64,000 bases of DNA from an uncultured bacterium. GTDB lineage: Bacteria; Bacillota; Clostridia; Oscillospirales; Oscillospiraceae. The stretch covers positions 1-64,000 of the forward strand of contig CAOKLO010000009.1 in assembly GCA_948469375.1 (NCBI GenBank). The letters run 5' to 3'. Position numbers and translations under genes: made by a program. Within the stretch, counting starts at the first letter, position 1; each line of letters begins with the position of its first letter. The notes beneath the pieces were generated by a model. The model saw only the letters and a program-made list of their open reading frames with translations, did not search any database and was not told where the DNA came from. Shown here in pieces: positions 36,596 to 45,266 of this stretch.

Positions 36596-38036
36596 GGGTC
36601 ATACCCCCCATCGTAGCCCCACCGGCAACGGAGTCCGGCCCCTCGCCCTGATCCTGGCCCTGCTCCTGCGCCTGGGTCTGAAGCCCCGCCCAGTGTTCCT
36701 CCAGCGACGCCAGGGTATCATCGCACCGCAGCCCATGGCTTTGACGCTTTGCCCATTCTTTGTACTGATCCAAGTCCATCCCCTGGTCCAGCAGCAGCTT
36801 GGCCACGTCCACCGCACCGTTCTCCATGCAGGCGTGGAGAGCGTGATAGTCGTTAACGCCCACCCACATCCGCTTTTGCAGGAGTTCCTCCGCCATCCAG
36901 CTGTCCCGGCCCTCATAGGTCAGCATATGGAGCGTCCGCTCCGCACTGGAACCGCCAGAAATGCCCTTTTCCACCAGCATGGACATCGTGCGCCAGTCCT
37001 TGTCCATGGCGAACTGTTCCAACAGGTGGGGCGGCGCGGCGGCGATCTGCTCATCGCTGCACTGCTTGATGATCTCCCGGGCGATGTGGCGGTGATCCGC
37101 CCAGGCATAGCAGGCCATCTCGCCGTGGAAGGACGGGGACAGATCCGCCACCCGGTCTGCCGCGTTTGCCAGCAAGGCGGACACCTTTTGCGGATCGTTG
37201 ATGTCAATAGCTTTCTGGCAGGCGGCGGAATAGGCCGCCTCCGGAAATTGCTCCACATCATCCAACAGGGAGCGGGTCATGCTCCGGCCCACCGCGCCGG
37301 GGCGGCCAGCCGCTTCCACCAGCAGGTCGCCCGCGTGGGCTTCCAGCACCTTGGGGTACAGCTCCAAAAAGGCGGGCAGCTCCCCGTCCCGGATCGCCAG
37401 CACTGCTTTGTCGTAGCCGCTGATATGCAGGGGCCGCTGGCCCACCGTGTCCATATAGGCGGTGATGCTGCCGGTCATGCGCCGCAGGAGCTGTTCCGTC
37501 TGGGACATGGCTTCCTCCTGCCGCTCCCGCTGTTCCACCAGCGCCGCGATGACCACTTTCTCCTCTTGCTGGCTGAGATGGACCACCCTGCCGCCAACAT
37601 CATCCTCCACGCCGCCGATTTTCATGTACCGGGTGTGGGTGGCGTGATCTCCATGGACGGCCTTGGTGATGGCGGAGGCGGTGAGGAACATCCTGTCCAG
37701 GTCGTTGCCGTTCTCCCCAAGGGTCTTGCCCACGATGAAGCTTTCGGTGACACTTTTTTCCTGGGTTTTGTCGTACCACTTCAGGTATACGTCCACGTAC
37801 ACGCCCTCGCTGGCGCCGTAGTCCACGGTACAGAACAGGCCGGCATCCCGGGGGATCTCCTGGCCATTCTCCCACTCATCGCGCAGCAGAAAATACTCGT
37901 CCGGCAGATAGCCCGTGCCCTCCAGCCGGTGCTTCAGCTCCTGGAACACCTCCTCAGCGGTGCGCTGGCCCGCGTACTCCAGCTTCCGTGGATCATCCGC
38001 GGAGGGTCTCCAACGGTCAAATTCAATAATTTCCAT
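36588..38036 (-). CDS. ICE protein with ankyrin-like C-terminus
   Basis: 482 residues, cytoplasmic. The N-terminal ~130 residues are mixed alpha/beta of unknown family (YFLLRDEWENGQEIPRDAGLFCTVDYG). The middle is helical. Residues ~400-440 look like ankyrin-type units (DYHALHACMENGAVDVAKLLLDQGMDLDQYKEW). The C-terminus is Gln/Gly-rich. ATG 38036 follows GAGGAG. Function unknown; it leads the mob-side operon and is divergent from the XRE gene. Confidence 0.75.
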   Translation of the reverse strand: MEIIEFDRWRPSADDPRKLEYAGQRTAEEVFQELKHRLEGTGYLPDEYFLLRDEWENGQEIPRDAGLFCTVDYGASEGVYVDVYLKWYDKTQEKSVTESFIVGKTLGENGNDLDRMFLTASAITKAVHGDHATHTRYMKIGGVEDDVGGRVVHLSQQEEKVVIAALVEQRERQEEAMSQTEQLLRRMTGSITAYMDTVGQRPLHISGYDKAVLAIRDGELPAFLELYPKVLEAHAGDLLVEAAGRPGAVGRSMTRSLLDDVEQFPEAAYSAACQKAIDINDPQKVSALLANAADRVADLSPSFHGEMACYAWADHRHIAREIIKQCSDEQIAAAPPHLLEQFAMDKDWRTMSMLVEKGISGGSSAERTLHMLTYEGRDSWMAEELLQKRMWVGVNDYHALHACMENGAVDVAKLLLDQGMDLDQYKEWAKRQSHGLRCDDTLASLEEHWAGLQTQAQEQGQDQGEGPDSVAGGATMGGMTLG

Positions 38037-38052
38037 ATTGATCAGCTCCTCT

Positions 38053-38103
38053 CTACGTTTCGTAGGTTGTAAATCCTGCCGTTTTCAGCTATCCTGATAT
38101 CAG
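38053..38103. promoter_or_regulatory. Palindromes in the divergent intergenic region
   Basis: CTACG-TTT-CGTAG (38053-38065) and CTGATATCAG (38094-38103) lie between the minus-strand 38036 start and the plus-strand XRE start at 38120. Either could be the XRE operator; no clear -10/-35 pair was picked out. Confidence 0.35.
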
Positions 38104-38119
38104 AAAGGCGTGAGATATC

Positions 38120-38704
38120 ATGGATCATTATGTTACTGGCGGAACAATCAAAAGGCTCCGCGAGGGTATGCGCATGACACAGGCTCAGTTAGCAGAACAG
38201 CTCAACGTCAGCGACAAGACAATTTCCAAATGGGAGACATGCAAGGGCCTTCCGGACATTTCACTTTTGGAGCCGCTGGCGAAAACGCTGCGCGTTTCTG
38301 TGCCAGAGCTGCTCTCTGGAGAACAGATTGTCAATCGGAATCAGGGTGCGAACTTCAAACGTGCGTCCCTGTATGTCTGCCCAGTCTGTGGGAATATCCT
38401 CTGCTCATCCGGGAATGCCCTGATCTCCTGCTGTGGGATTGTTCTGCCGCCAGTGGAGGCCGAAGGACCTGATCCGGCGCATACATTGCGGTGCGATCCA
38501 GTGGAGGACGAGTTTTTCCTGTCGATCCCCCATGAAATGACCAAGCAACACTATATTTCGTTTATGGCATTCGCCTCCTCTGGACGTTTTGAGCTGGTCA
38601 AGCTATATCCGGAAGGGAATGCCGAAACCCGTATGCCGTTGCGTGGCGGTGGAATATTATACTGGTACTGCAACCGTCACGGGCTGTTCTGCCAAAGAGT
38701 ATAG
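38120..38704 (+). CDS. XRE-family regulator with cysteine-rich C-terminal domain
   Basis: 194 residues. The N-terminal Cro/C1-type helix-turn-helix is GGTIKRLREGMRMTQAQLAEQLNVSDKTISKWETCKGLPDISLLEPLAKTL. A metal-binding-like segment follows (CPVCGNILCSSGNALISCCG), then a domain with IPHEMTKQHYISFMAF. The XRE plus desulfoferrodoxin-like arrangement occurs in many Clostridia as a presumed metal- or redox-sensing regulator. It lies on the opposite strand to the transfer genes, so it may control them. Confidence 0.85.
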   Translation: MDHYVTGGTIKRLREGMRMTQAQLAEQLNVSDKTISKWETCKGLPDISLLEPLAKTLRVSVPELLSGEQIVNRNQGANFKRASLYVCPVCGNILCSSGNALISCCGIVLPPVEAEGPDPAHTLRCDPVEDEFFLSIPHEMTKQHYISFMAFASSGRFELVKLYPEGNAETRMPLRGGGILYWYCNRHGLFCQRV

Positions 38705-38711
38705 AGGCGGT

Positions 38712-40547
38712 TCATCGTCCCCCCGCTTTCCCGAACAGCTTTTCTTTGTACTCCGGCGCGTGTACCTCCAGCAGATACCGCTCATTGCCGCACTTGTACA
38801 GGCACACGCCCCGCTGGGGATAGCGGATCAGCTCGTACTCCGAACCCTCCAGCTGGAGGTTGTCCATGTAGAACTTCCTGTCCACGCTGCCCGCGTTGAA
38901 CAGAAATTGGTGGGTGGGGATGGCGAACAGGGGCCGGGTCAGCTCCCGGATTCCGTCCACGTCAAAGTCCTCCAGATTCTGGGAGGCCAGGATCAGCGCG
39001 GACTCCTTCTTCCGCACCCGCTTCAGGGTGTTGCGGATGTACTCGATGGTGGTGATATTGGACAGCCAGATATACAGCTCGTCCAGGGTGGCCACGGTGT
39101 TACCAGCGGTGAGGAGCCTATCACTGAGGAAGGACAGCACGTTGAACAGCATGGCGTCCTTCACATTTTTGCTTGCCTGCAATAAGCCCTTCACACCGAA
39201 CACCAGGAACCGGCTGGACGTGATGTTGGTGTGGCCGTTGAAAAACTTGCTTTCCGCGCCCCGGCACAGGGAGTGGAGGCCCAGCAGGATCTCCTGCAGC
39301 AGCTCCCGGGGGTAGAGGGGGCTGGCCTCGTCCCCGTAGTTCTCATACGCCCCCTCGATCACGTCATAGAGGTCGGAGAGGATGGGGAACTGGCCGGGGG
39401 ACAGGGCGGCGAAGTCGGTGGAATCGTCCATCCCCCACTTGGCATACAGCCGCCCCAGCATCAGCTCAATGGTGTCGATCTGGGCGTCAGAGAAATCCTT
39501 GTAGGAGCGGAAAAAATCCTTGAGGAAGCTGATGTGCTGGCTTAGGAGCGTCCGCTGGCGGAAGGTTTCCGGCGCTTCCTCATCCTGTTCGCCGTCCACG
39601 CTCCACGCCTTGGGCTCCAGCGGGTTGATGCGGTACCGCCCGTCCATCAGATCCACGAAACATCCGCCCAGGTTGGCGCACAGGTCGATCAGCTCATGTT
39701 CCGGGTCCAGGCAGATGGCGGATTTCCCGCTCTCCAGGATGTTGCAGAGCAGGAGCTTCAGCAGGTAGCTTTTGCCCTGGCCGGAGTTCCCCAGGATCAG
39801 CACACTGGCGGTGGTCTTGTCCTCCGCCCTCCGGTCCAGATCCACGATGACGTTGGAGCCGTAGCGGTCCCGGCCCACGTAGAAGCCCAGGGGGTCGGTC
39901 TTGCCGGAGTAGTTGAAAAAGTAAAGGTTCGCCACCGACCCGGCGGGCAGCACCCGCTCAAACTGGGAACCAAAGGCGTTGAACCCCGCGGGGTTGGCGG
40001 ACTGGAACCCCTCCCGCTGGCGCAGCAGCAGGGGGTCTGGGGTGATTTTGGAACGGGCCAGCTCGGCGGTGACAAAATCCTTCAGGGTGGACAGCTTCGC
40101 CATGTCCGGGGCGCTGATGTCGATAAACACCGCGCAGTGGATCAGCGGCTCCCGGCTGCGGTGCATCTGGGTGACCAGGGCGGCCACGTCCTGGAGGTCA
40201 CTCTCCGCCGCCACGGACTGCTGGAGGTCGTTGGTGTTGGAGCGGGTCAGGCGGTTTTTGTTGCTGGCGTTCTGGATGATCTGCTTCTCCTCGGCGGCGG
40301 TGACCTGCCGGGCGTAGAGGGAAATATTTACCCCGTCCTTGGCCCCCAGGCGGCTGAGCAGGGCCAGCTCCTCGGTAGAGGCGGCATACCCCCGCAGGGA
40401 CAGGAAGGCGTGGTACGCCCCGCCGATGATGGCGCAGTCCGTGTTGAACTTCACCGCCGAGGGGGCGATCATATCCAGAAAGTCCTTGGGTCTGGGCGGG
40501 GCGGCGGGTTTGGGCGCGGGTTTCTTCTTCTGTATTTTCTTAGCCAT
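38712..40547 (-). CDS. VirB4/TraC-like secretion ATPase
   Basis: 611 residues. The motor ATPase of the type IV channel. It has a Lys/Pro-rich N-terminus (MAKKIQKKKPAPKPA), the VirB4 N-domain, and a P-loop domain with Walker A ILGNSGQGKSYLLK and Walker B TVATLDELYIWLS, then LILASQNLEDF. The start is ATG 40547, which overlaps the previous gene's end. The 76 extra codons in frame upstream are the reverse-read preceding gene and are discarded. Confidence 0.93.
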   Translation of the reverse strand: MAKKIQKKKPAPKPAAPPRPKDFLDMIAPSAVKFNTDCAIIGGAYHAFLSLRGYAASTEELALLSRLGAKDGVNISLYARQVTAAEEKQIIQNASNKNRLTRSNTNDLQQSVAAESDLQDVAALVTQMHRSREPLIHCAVFIDISAPDMAKLSTLKDFVTAELARSKITPDPLLLRQREGFQSANPAGFNAFGSQFERVLPAGSVANLYFFNYSGKTDPLGFYVGRDRYGSNVIVDLDRRAEDKTTASVLILGNSGQGKSYLLKLLLCNILESGKSAICLDPEHELIDLCANLGGCFVDLMDGRYRINPLEPKAWSVDGEQDEEAPETFRQRTLLSQHISFLKDFFRSYKDFSDAQIDTIELMLGRLYAKWGMDDSTDFAALSPGQFPILSDLYDVIEGAYENYGDEASPLYPRELLQEILLGLHSLCRGAESKFFNGHTNITSSRFLVFGVKGLLQASKNVKDAMLFNVLSFLSDRLLTAGNTVATLDELYIWLSNITTIEYIRNTLKRVRKKESALILASQNLEDFDVDGIRELTRPLFAIPTHQFLFNAGSVDRKFYMDNLQLEGSEYELIRYPQRGVCLYKCGNERYLLEVHAPEYKEKLFGKAGGR

Positions 40548-41130
40548 GGCACACCGCCTCCTCGCCGTCATGATCGGGGAACGTCTCGGAGGCCATGTCC
40601 CGCTGGTAGTACACCGCCAGGATCCGCTTGATATCCTGGGTATCCGCCAGCCGGACGTGGAAGCCCCCATCCCGGAGGCTTTTCTCCGTCTGCCGGGGGT
40701 CGGCGGCGCTGTCCTTGTCCACCGGGTACACCAGGGCGAACTCCCGGGCGGAGGCGGTGGACGCCTGGATGTCATCCAGGTGGGCGGCGTCCTGCCGCAG
40801 CAGTTCCCGGACAGCCGGGAGCTGCTCCTCCTCCAGACGGCGGCGGTAGAAGTCCTGGTTGGCCTGGAAGGACTCCCGGGAGTCCAGGGCCAACAGCCGC
40901 ACCGCGGGGGTGGCCCTGAGCAGGTTGGTCAGGGCGGTGACCCGGCCCCGCACCCCTTCCGGGGACAGCACGGACAGGTTGTCCGGCCTGAGCATGAAAA
41001 AGACCAGCTCCCCTTTGGCGGTTTTCACGCCGTGGTCGGTGAGCTGGCTAATGCCCATGAGCTGGCGGGTTGACTGGCGCTCCCGCAGCTCCTTTTTCTG
41101 TTTTCGGTTCAAGTCTCGTTTTCCCTCCAT
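40540..41130 (-). CDS. Conserved transfer protein next to VirB4
   Basis: 196 residues, soluble, with a basic N-terminus (MEGKRDLNRKQKKELRERQSTRQLMGI). It contains GELVFFMLRPDNLSVLSPEGVRGRVTALTNLLRATPAVRLLALDSRESFQANQDFY, which resembles the N-terminal region of VirB4-like proteins. It is probably a separated VirB4 N-domain or partner. It overlaps PrgI and VirB4 genes at both ends. Confidence 0.75.
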   Translation of the reverse strand: MEGKRDLNRKQKKELRERQSTRQLMGISQLTDHGVKTAKGELVFFMLRPDNLSVLSPEGVRGRVTALTNLLRATPAVRLLALDSRESFQANQDFYRRRLEEEQLPAVRELLRQDAAHLDDIQASTASAREFALVYPVDKDSAADPRQTEKSLRDGGFHVRLADTQDIKRILAVYYQRDMASETFPDHDGEEAVCHG

Positions 41131-41405
41131 TCAAAATACTGCTGCTTCAAAAACAGGAAGCACATGGCGTACCGCAGGAAGTCCAGGATACTGGCGTCCT
41201 CCAGCCGGATGCTGAGAAAGGCGTAGAGCACCGTGGCGATGAGGGGCGGGACGAGGCCCAGCTGGGCCAGGGCCAGCACAGACAGAACGAAGCCCACGCC
41301 GATGACCGCCACGTCCCGCAGGGCCCACAGCCACAGGGTGGGCTTGGCTTTCAGGTTGTTGGGATAGATATAAATTTGGAACACCTCCAAGGTTTGATTT
41401 TTCAT
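41109..41405 (-). CDS. PrgI/VirB3-like membrane protein
   Basis: 98 residues with two membrane segments (LWALRDVAVIGVGFVLSVLALAQLGLVPPLIATVLYAFLSI). Size and place directly before VirB4 are those of the VirB3-like PrgI family. MKNQTLEVFQIYIYPNN is the chosen start (ATG 41405); the open frame upstream to 41477 would run into the divergent gene. Confidence 0.82.
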   Translation of the reverse strand: MKNQTLEVFQIYIYPNNLKAKPTLWLWALRDVAVIGVGFVLSVLALAQLGLVPPLIATVLYAFLSIRLEDASILDFLRYAMCFLFLKQQYFEWRENET

Positions 41406-41422
41406 CTGGGGTTTGTTACAAT
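41394..41422 (+). promoter_or_regulatory. Plus-strand promoter inside the start of the prgI-like gene
   Basis: TTGATT (41394-41399), a 17-bp spacer and TACAAT (41417-41422) lie 26 bp before the AAGGAGGT-led ATG at 41448. Confidence 0.65.
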
Positions 41423-41447
41423 AGAGCCGCACAAGGAGGTACGCCCC

Positions 41448-41984
41448 ATGGAACAGCATGACCAATCCCGCCATCAAAGCCGTAAAGCCGCCCTGTGCGG
41501 CATGATGGCCGCGCTCACGGTGGTGATCCTGTGCCTGGGCGGGATGATCCCGCTGGCTACCTTTGCCTGTGCCATGTTGGCCATGCTGTGCCTGATCCCC
41601 GCGGTCTGCGAGTATGGGGCGGGAACGGCGGCACTCCTCTACGCCGCAGCGTCCATCCTGGCCCTGCTGCTGGGGCCGGACAAGGAGCTCGCACTCCTCT
41701 ACGCGTTTTTGGGCTGGTATCCCGCCCTCCGGCCCAGGCTGGGCGGTATTCCCCGGCCCGTGCGCTGGCTGGTGAAATGCGGACTGTTCAGCGCGGCCAT
41801 GGCGGTGATGTACGCCCTCATCCTGCGCCTGTTCCGCCTGGGGGCGGTGGTGGAGGAATTCGCAGGGTATTCCACCGCCATGATCCTCGGCCTGCTGGTG
41901 CTGGGCAATGTTACCTTCCTGGCCTTCGACCAGGCGCTGGCGCGGCTCACCGCCCTATATCAAAAAAGGAGGAAAACAGGATAA
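41448..41984 (+). CDS. Small integral membrane protein (ECF S-component-like)
   Basis: 178 residues with about five hydrophobic segments (MMAALTVVILCLGGMIPLATFACAMLAMLCLIPAVC..., FSAAMAVMYALILRL..., STAMILGLLVLGNVTFLAF). The start MEQHDQSRHQSRKAALCGMMAALTVV resembles ECF transporter substrate-binding components, but family and substrate are not certain. A strong AAGGAGGT site and its own promoter make this an independent plus-strand unit within the minus-strand transfer operon. Confidence 0.72.
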   Translation: MEQHDQSRHQSRKAALCGMMAALTVVILCLGGMIPLATFACAMLAMLCLIPAVCEYGAGTAALLYAAASILALLLGPDKELALLYAFLGWYPALRPRLGGIPRPVRWLVKCGLFSAAMAVMYALILRLFRLGAVVEEFAGYSTAMILGLLVLGNVTFLAFDQALARLTALYQKRRKTG

Positions 41985-42036
41985 ATGGCCGCAGCCTTTA
42001 GGCCGTGGCCATTTCCGCTTGACTCTTGTCCAGCCG

Positions 42037-42330
42037 CTATCCCTCCGCGCCCCCGATGGCGGCCATGGCGTCCAGGCACCACACCGCGTGTTCCCTCAGC
42101 GTCCGCAGCAGCACCATCTCCGCAGGGTTCAGCGCGTCCATCGACTCCACCCGGCCCAGGGGGTGCATCTCGATCCCCAGGGCGTGGCACTCCAGGAACA
42201 CCTCGCCGGGGTGGTGGATGTGGGTATGGACGCTGGCCTCGCCCCAGTGGGGGACTTCGGCCTGGTAGCTCTCGCTGGCTGCCTGCCCGGACTGGGCCCT
42301 GCGGGTGCGGTCATTCCAGGTCAGCGCCAT
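42037..42330 (-). CDS. Hypothetical protein, 97 aa
   Basis: Soluble and His-rich (VPHWGEASVHTHIHHPGEVFLECHALGIEMHP), with a helical C-terminus (LLRTLREHAVWCLDAMAAIG). Its start overlaps the end of the preceding small gene by 20 nt, supporting a shared transcript. No known domain is recognised. Confidence 0.6.
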   Translation of the reverse strand: MALTWNDRTRRAQSGQAASESYQAEVPHWGEASVHTHIHHPGEVFLECHALGIEMHPLGRVESMDALNPAEMVLLRTLREHAVWCLDAMAAIGGAEG

Positions 42331-42655
42331 GGCCCGCCGCCCCCTCCCGCTCCGCCTCGTCCAGCGCCCGCTGGATCAGCCCCAGCACGAACTCCTTCTG
42401 GGTCAGCTTTTTGCCGGTGCGGCGGCTCTCCTGTTCCAGCAGTTTCTTCAGCCGAATGAACATTTCCTCCGGCATTTGGAAGGCCATGGTTCGCATCCCT
42501 TTTTCCATCTTCTCTGTCCCTCCTTCATAATAGTTGGTCAGCAGTTCGGTGATGTACGCGCTCAAGGTCATCCCGGCCTGCTCCTGCGCCGTCCGGACCC
42601 GGCTGTGGAGCTCTGCCGGGATCATGGCGCACAGATTTTTTTGGTTCTCTGCCAT
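42311..42655 (-). CDS. Ribbon-helix-helix-like small protein
   Basis: 114 residues with two similar short segments: KNLCAMIPAELHSRVRTAQEQAGMTLSAYITELLTNYYE and RTMAFQMPEEMFIRLKKLLEQE...LTQKEFVLGLIQRALDEA. Each has the strand-helix-helix pattern of Arc/CopG repressors, so it may bind DNA as a tandem unit. The start is ATG 42655 after GGAGG. Possible transfer or partition regulator. Confidence 0.68.
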   Translation of the reverse strand: MAENQKNLCAMIPAELHSRVRTAQEQAGMTLSAYITELLTNYYEGGTEKMEKGMRTMAFQMPEEMFIRLKKLLEQESRRTGKKLTQKEFVLGLIQRALDEAEREGAAGHGADLE

Positions 42656-42766
42656 TGTGTGTCCTCCTTCCGCGCTTTGGTAAGGGCAAGTATACCGATA
42701 ACCGGGCAGCAATGCTATTCACCATAAGCAACGAAGATTTGATTAAAAACGAAGCAAAACCAACAG

Positions 42767-44566
42767 TTACCCGGCGCGCAAAACTAACGCCATCCCGTGC
42801 ATCAGGTACTCCACACACGGGATGGCGACCGAGTTGCCCAGCGCCCGGTATCTGGGCGAGTCCGCCGCGCCGGGCAGGGCGGTCCAATCATCGGGATAGC
42901 CCTGTAAACGCTCGCATTCCCGTGGGGTGAGGCGCCGGATCAAAAGGGGTGCTTCCACGATCAGCTTATCCTGCGAGACGTACTGGGCGTTGGGGCCTTT
43001 GCTGTCGCTGCTGGTGAAGGTACCGACAGTTTCCTGATAAATCAGGTCGGTGGCCTCCTTCTGCTGGCGGGAACTCTGGGTGGAGGCCACGCCGCCCTCT
43101 TGGAATTTGTCGCACCGCTGGCGGGCAAAGACGGCGTGGTGGTCGGTGGCGGTCAGGGTGTAGGCGATGTCCTCCTGTACCCCAAGGCCGTTCCCGCCGT
43201 TCTCCGGCTGGCGGTCGATGGCGTTCCCGGTGATGCAGAACACCTGCGGTTCCTCCTGGGCCACTAACGGGAGGTTGTTCCCGCCTGTGCCAGCCCTGGC
43301 AGACAGGGTGAGCGCCACTTTATGGGGGCCGGTGTAACGGACCCCAATCCCATGGTTTTCAAAAACTAACGGTTGGTGCCCATGCTCTTGCGCCCGGAGC
43401 GTCCCCGCAATATTTTCCGAGCAGGACATGACACCGCCACCCTGGTCGTTCAGGCAGATCAAGGGCAGATGGGCGCCCATCTGTGCCCGGAGGGTGGGCG
43501 TCATATTTTGGGTGAGATCCATGCGCTGCCCGCCATGGTCGGTCAGGCACAACACTGAGGGCATCATGTTACCGCTGGGCGCGGCCTTCAGGGTGGGGGC
43601 CAGCTCCTCATGGTATCCGATCCCTCCGGCAGACGGCCCCGCCCCCGCACAGAAGCCAGCGGCAAAGACCCGCCCGCCCGGTTTGGCCTCGCCGCTGTTG
43701 ATGGTGGGGGACACGCCCTCCGGTGCGGTGATCCGGGCCTGCTGGGTGTCCCAGGGGGTGAGGCACGTTCTTGGCTCCGCCTCATCGGCATCAAACACCA
43801 ACCCTCCCGGATTCCGGCCACCACAGCCGTCTGCCCCTGCCAGCGTTGGCGCGGTGCCCTCCGGTGTGAAAACGCGGGTCTGCTGGGTATCCCAGGGATT
43901 GAGGCAGCCAGCCACATAAGTTTGTTGTTTTACCCCAGGCTGCGCCGAAAGCGCCCCTGCCACGTCATGCAGGTCACGGACTTCATCCCTCTGATTTGTT
44001 GCAAAGGCTGTGACGAATGTCTGCATCTGCATATTGTTAGTTGCCATCAGCGCCCCGGCGGTCTCCCCCAGGTCGATGGCCTCGTCCCTCTGATTCATAT
44101 GGAATGCCAGCGGCGGCTCCAGCGGCGTGAGGTACACCGTCAGCCCCGCCTGTGCTTTCAGCGCGGCCTCCAGCTGGGGCGGCAGGGGCTTGCCCCGCTC
44201 ACGGGCCCGGCGCAGGATACCCAGGCAGGCTTTCCGGGATAAATAATATTTGCGGGGCGGTGAGTCCTCCAAAATCTGCGATAAGGAAGATACGCGCCCT
44301 TCTCTGGGCGAGACCCCAGTGTTGAGCGTCCATGACCCGCCAAGCCAGGGAGAAAGAAGTTCCCAGTATGATTCGCCCAGCAAATTGCCATGGCCAGGGG
44401 TAAGGTCGAGGGATAGAAACGGTATCGCAATTAATTTTGCAGATTTCTTCGAGGACGATCCGGAAGTCCTCCCCCTTCGGGGTTCCCGAGCTGAAAGCGC
44501 CGGGCACGTTTTCCCAAGCGAGGAACCGAGGTCGAATAAAACGAGCTGTTCTCCCTCTTTGCACAT
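42767..44566 (-). CDS. C5 methyltransferase second ORF: repeat region plus motifs IX-X
   Basis: 599 residues. The N-terminal ~130 residues (LVLFDLGSSLGKTCPALSA..., YYLSRKACLGILRRARERGK) match a leader often found beside phage and ICE cytosine methylases. Residues ~150-480 are tandem repeats of ~30-45 residues: NQRDE...AGALMA, NQRDE...AGALSAQPG, NPWDTQQ, TPWDTQQ, and DLTQNMTPTLRAQMG-like units. The last ~70 residues hold C5 motifs IX-X (RRLTPRECERLQGYPDDWT; RYRALGNSVAIPCVEYL). It has no motifs I-VIII; those are in the overlapping upstream ORF, so the two products probably act together. Confidence 0.8.
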   Translation of the reverse strand: MCKEGEQLVLFDLGSSLGKTCPALSAREPRRGRTSGSSSKKSAKLIAIPFLSLDLTPGHGNLLGESYWELLSPWLGGSWTLNTGVSPREGRVSSLSQILEDSPPRKYYLSRKACLGILRRARERGKPLPPQLEAALKAQAGLTVYLTPLEPPLAFHMNQRDEAIDLGETAGALMATNNMQMQTFVTAFATNQRDEVRDLHDVAGALSAQPGVKQQTYVAGCLNPWDTQQTRVFTPEGTAPTLAGADGCGGRNPGGLVFDADEAEPRTCLTPWDTQQARITAPEGVSPTINSGEAKPGGRVFAAGFCAGAGPSAGGIGYHEELAPTLKAAPSGNMMPSVLCLTDHGGQRMDLTQNMTPTLRAQMGAHLPLICLNDQGGGVMSCSENIAGTLRAQEHGHQPLVFENHGIGVRYTGPHKVALTLSARAGTGGNNLPLVAQEEPQVFCITGNAIDRQPENGGNGLGVQEDIAYTLTATDHHAVFARQRCDKFQEGGVASTQSSRQQKEATDLIYQETVGTFTSSDSKGPNAQYVSQDKLIVEAPLLIRRLTPRECERLQGYPDDWTALPGAADSPRYRALGNSVAIPCVEYLMHGMALVLRAG

Positions 44567-44882
44567 CTGCCGCTCTCATCTCCTTTACAATACGGATTTG
44601 TTCCATAAAAAGCCCGGAACGGGCCCCTGCGAGGCCGGAACGGGTACCGGCAACGCTAAGATCCTGGCATGGGCTGCCACCGCAGATGATGTCCACCGGG
44701 GGCAGGTTGGCCCCGTCCAGTTTGGTGATATCCCCCACATGGATCATGCCGGGGAAGTGCTTTTTGGTCACCTGGATGGGGAACGGCTCGATCTCGCTGG
44801 CCCAGACGGGGGTGATCCCGTTGCGCACCGCCGCCAGCGGGAAGCCGCCGATCCCATCGAATAGGGAGCCCATGGTTAACAT
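44199..44882 (-). CDS. DNA cytosine-5 methyltransferase, catalytic half
   Basis: 227 residues. It carries the catalytic motifs: I (MGSLFDGIGGFPLAA, cofactor site), IV (CGGSPCQDLSVAG, catalytic Cys), VI (LAWENVPGA) and VIII (AQRRARIFLIADF). It stops soon after motif VIII and lacks the target-recognition domain and motifs IX-X, found in the next ORF in another frame. The last 368 nt overlap that ORF, and both readings look family-like. Start is ATG 44882 or ATG 44873; neither has a strong ribosome site. Confidence 0.85.
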   Translation of the reverse strand: MLTMGSLFDGIGGFPLAAVRNGITPVWASEIEPFPIQVTKKHFPGMIHVGDITKLDGANLPPVDIICGGSPCQDLSVAGTRSGLAGARSGLFMEQIRIVKEMRAADVQRGRTARFIRPRFLAWENVPGAFSSGTPKGEDFRIVLEEICKINCDTVSIPRPYPWPWQFAGRIILGTSFSLAWRVMDAQHWGLAQRRARIFLIADFGGLTAPQILFIPESLPGYPAPGP

Positions 44883-45244
44883 GGCGCATCCATTGTAGGA
44901 CCGTGGGGCTGGCGCTGCTCCTCCACATGGGAGTCCTCTTTGGCATCCAACTCTCTATTTTGAATTTCCCAGATCATATGCCCAATTTCGCCGCTGTGGT
45001 CATAGCCTGTGATTTCAGCCTCCCAGTAGCCGAGCATCACTTCCAGCGGATCGTCGAACTGGATAAGAAAGGCAGCAGTCTCATCTGTACAGGCTTCTAC
45101 CAATTCCTCTTTGAGCTGCTGGGCAGCGGTAATTTCCGGTGCCAGTATAATCAGCTCATCGGCAGTCTTGGTCCGGAGCTGGATCAGATAGCTGTTGTAA
45201 TTCTGATCCAGCCGCTCCTGCAAAGTTTTAAGCTGATCTATCAT
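44876..45244 (-). CDS. DUF3848-like ICE protein
   Basis: 122 residues, acidic, helical (MIDQLKTLQERLDQNYNSYLIQLRTKTADELIILAPEITAAQQLKEEL, LDDPLEVMLGYWEAE-type segment). DUF3848-type proteins are typical of Clostridia conjugative elements; the role is unknown. ATG 45244 is preferred, 11 nt after AAGGAG; a GTG at 45256 sits within that site. Confidence 0.75.
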   Translation of the reverse strand: MIDQLKTLQERLDQNYNSYLIQLRTKTADELIILAPEITAAQQLKEELVEACTDETAAFLIQFDDPLEVMLGYWEAEITGYDHSGEIGHMIWEIQNRELDAKEDSHVEEQRQPHGPTMDAPC

Positions 45245-45266
45245 TTTCTGTATCACTCCTTCCGGA

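Noticed and set aside
36123-38072. 649-codon plus-strand open frame
   Set aside because: Antisense to the peptidase and ankyrin-like genes, whose ribosome sites and motifs are clear.
44199-44566. Programmed ribosomal frameshift joining the two methylase ORFs
   Set aside because: The overlap is long and the second ORF has its own start and a family-typical N-terminal leader; no slippery site was picked out, so separate translation is the simpler reading.
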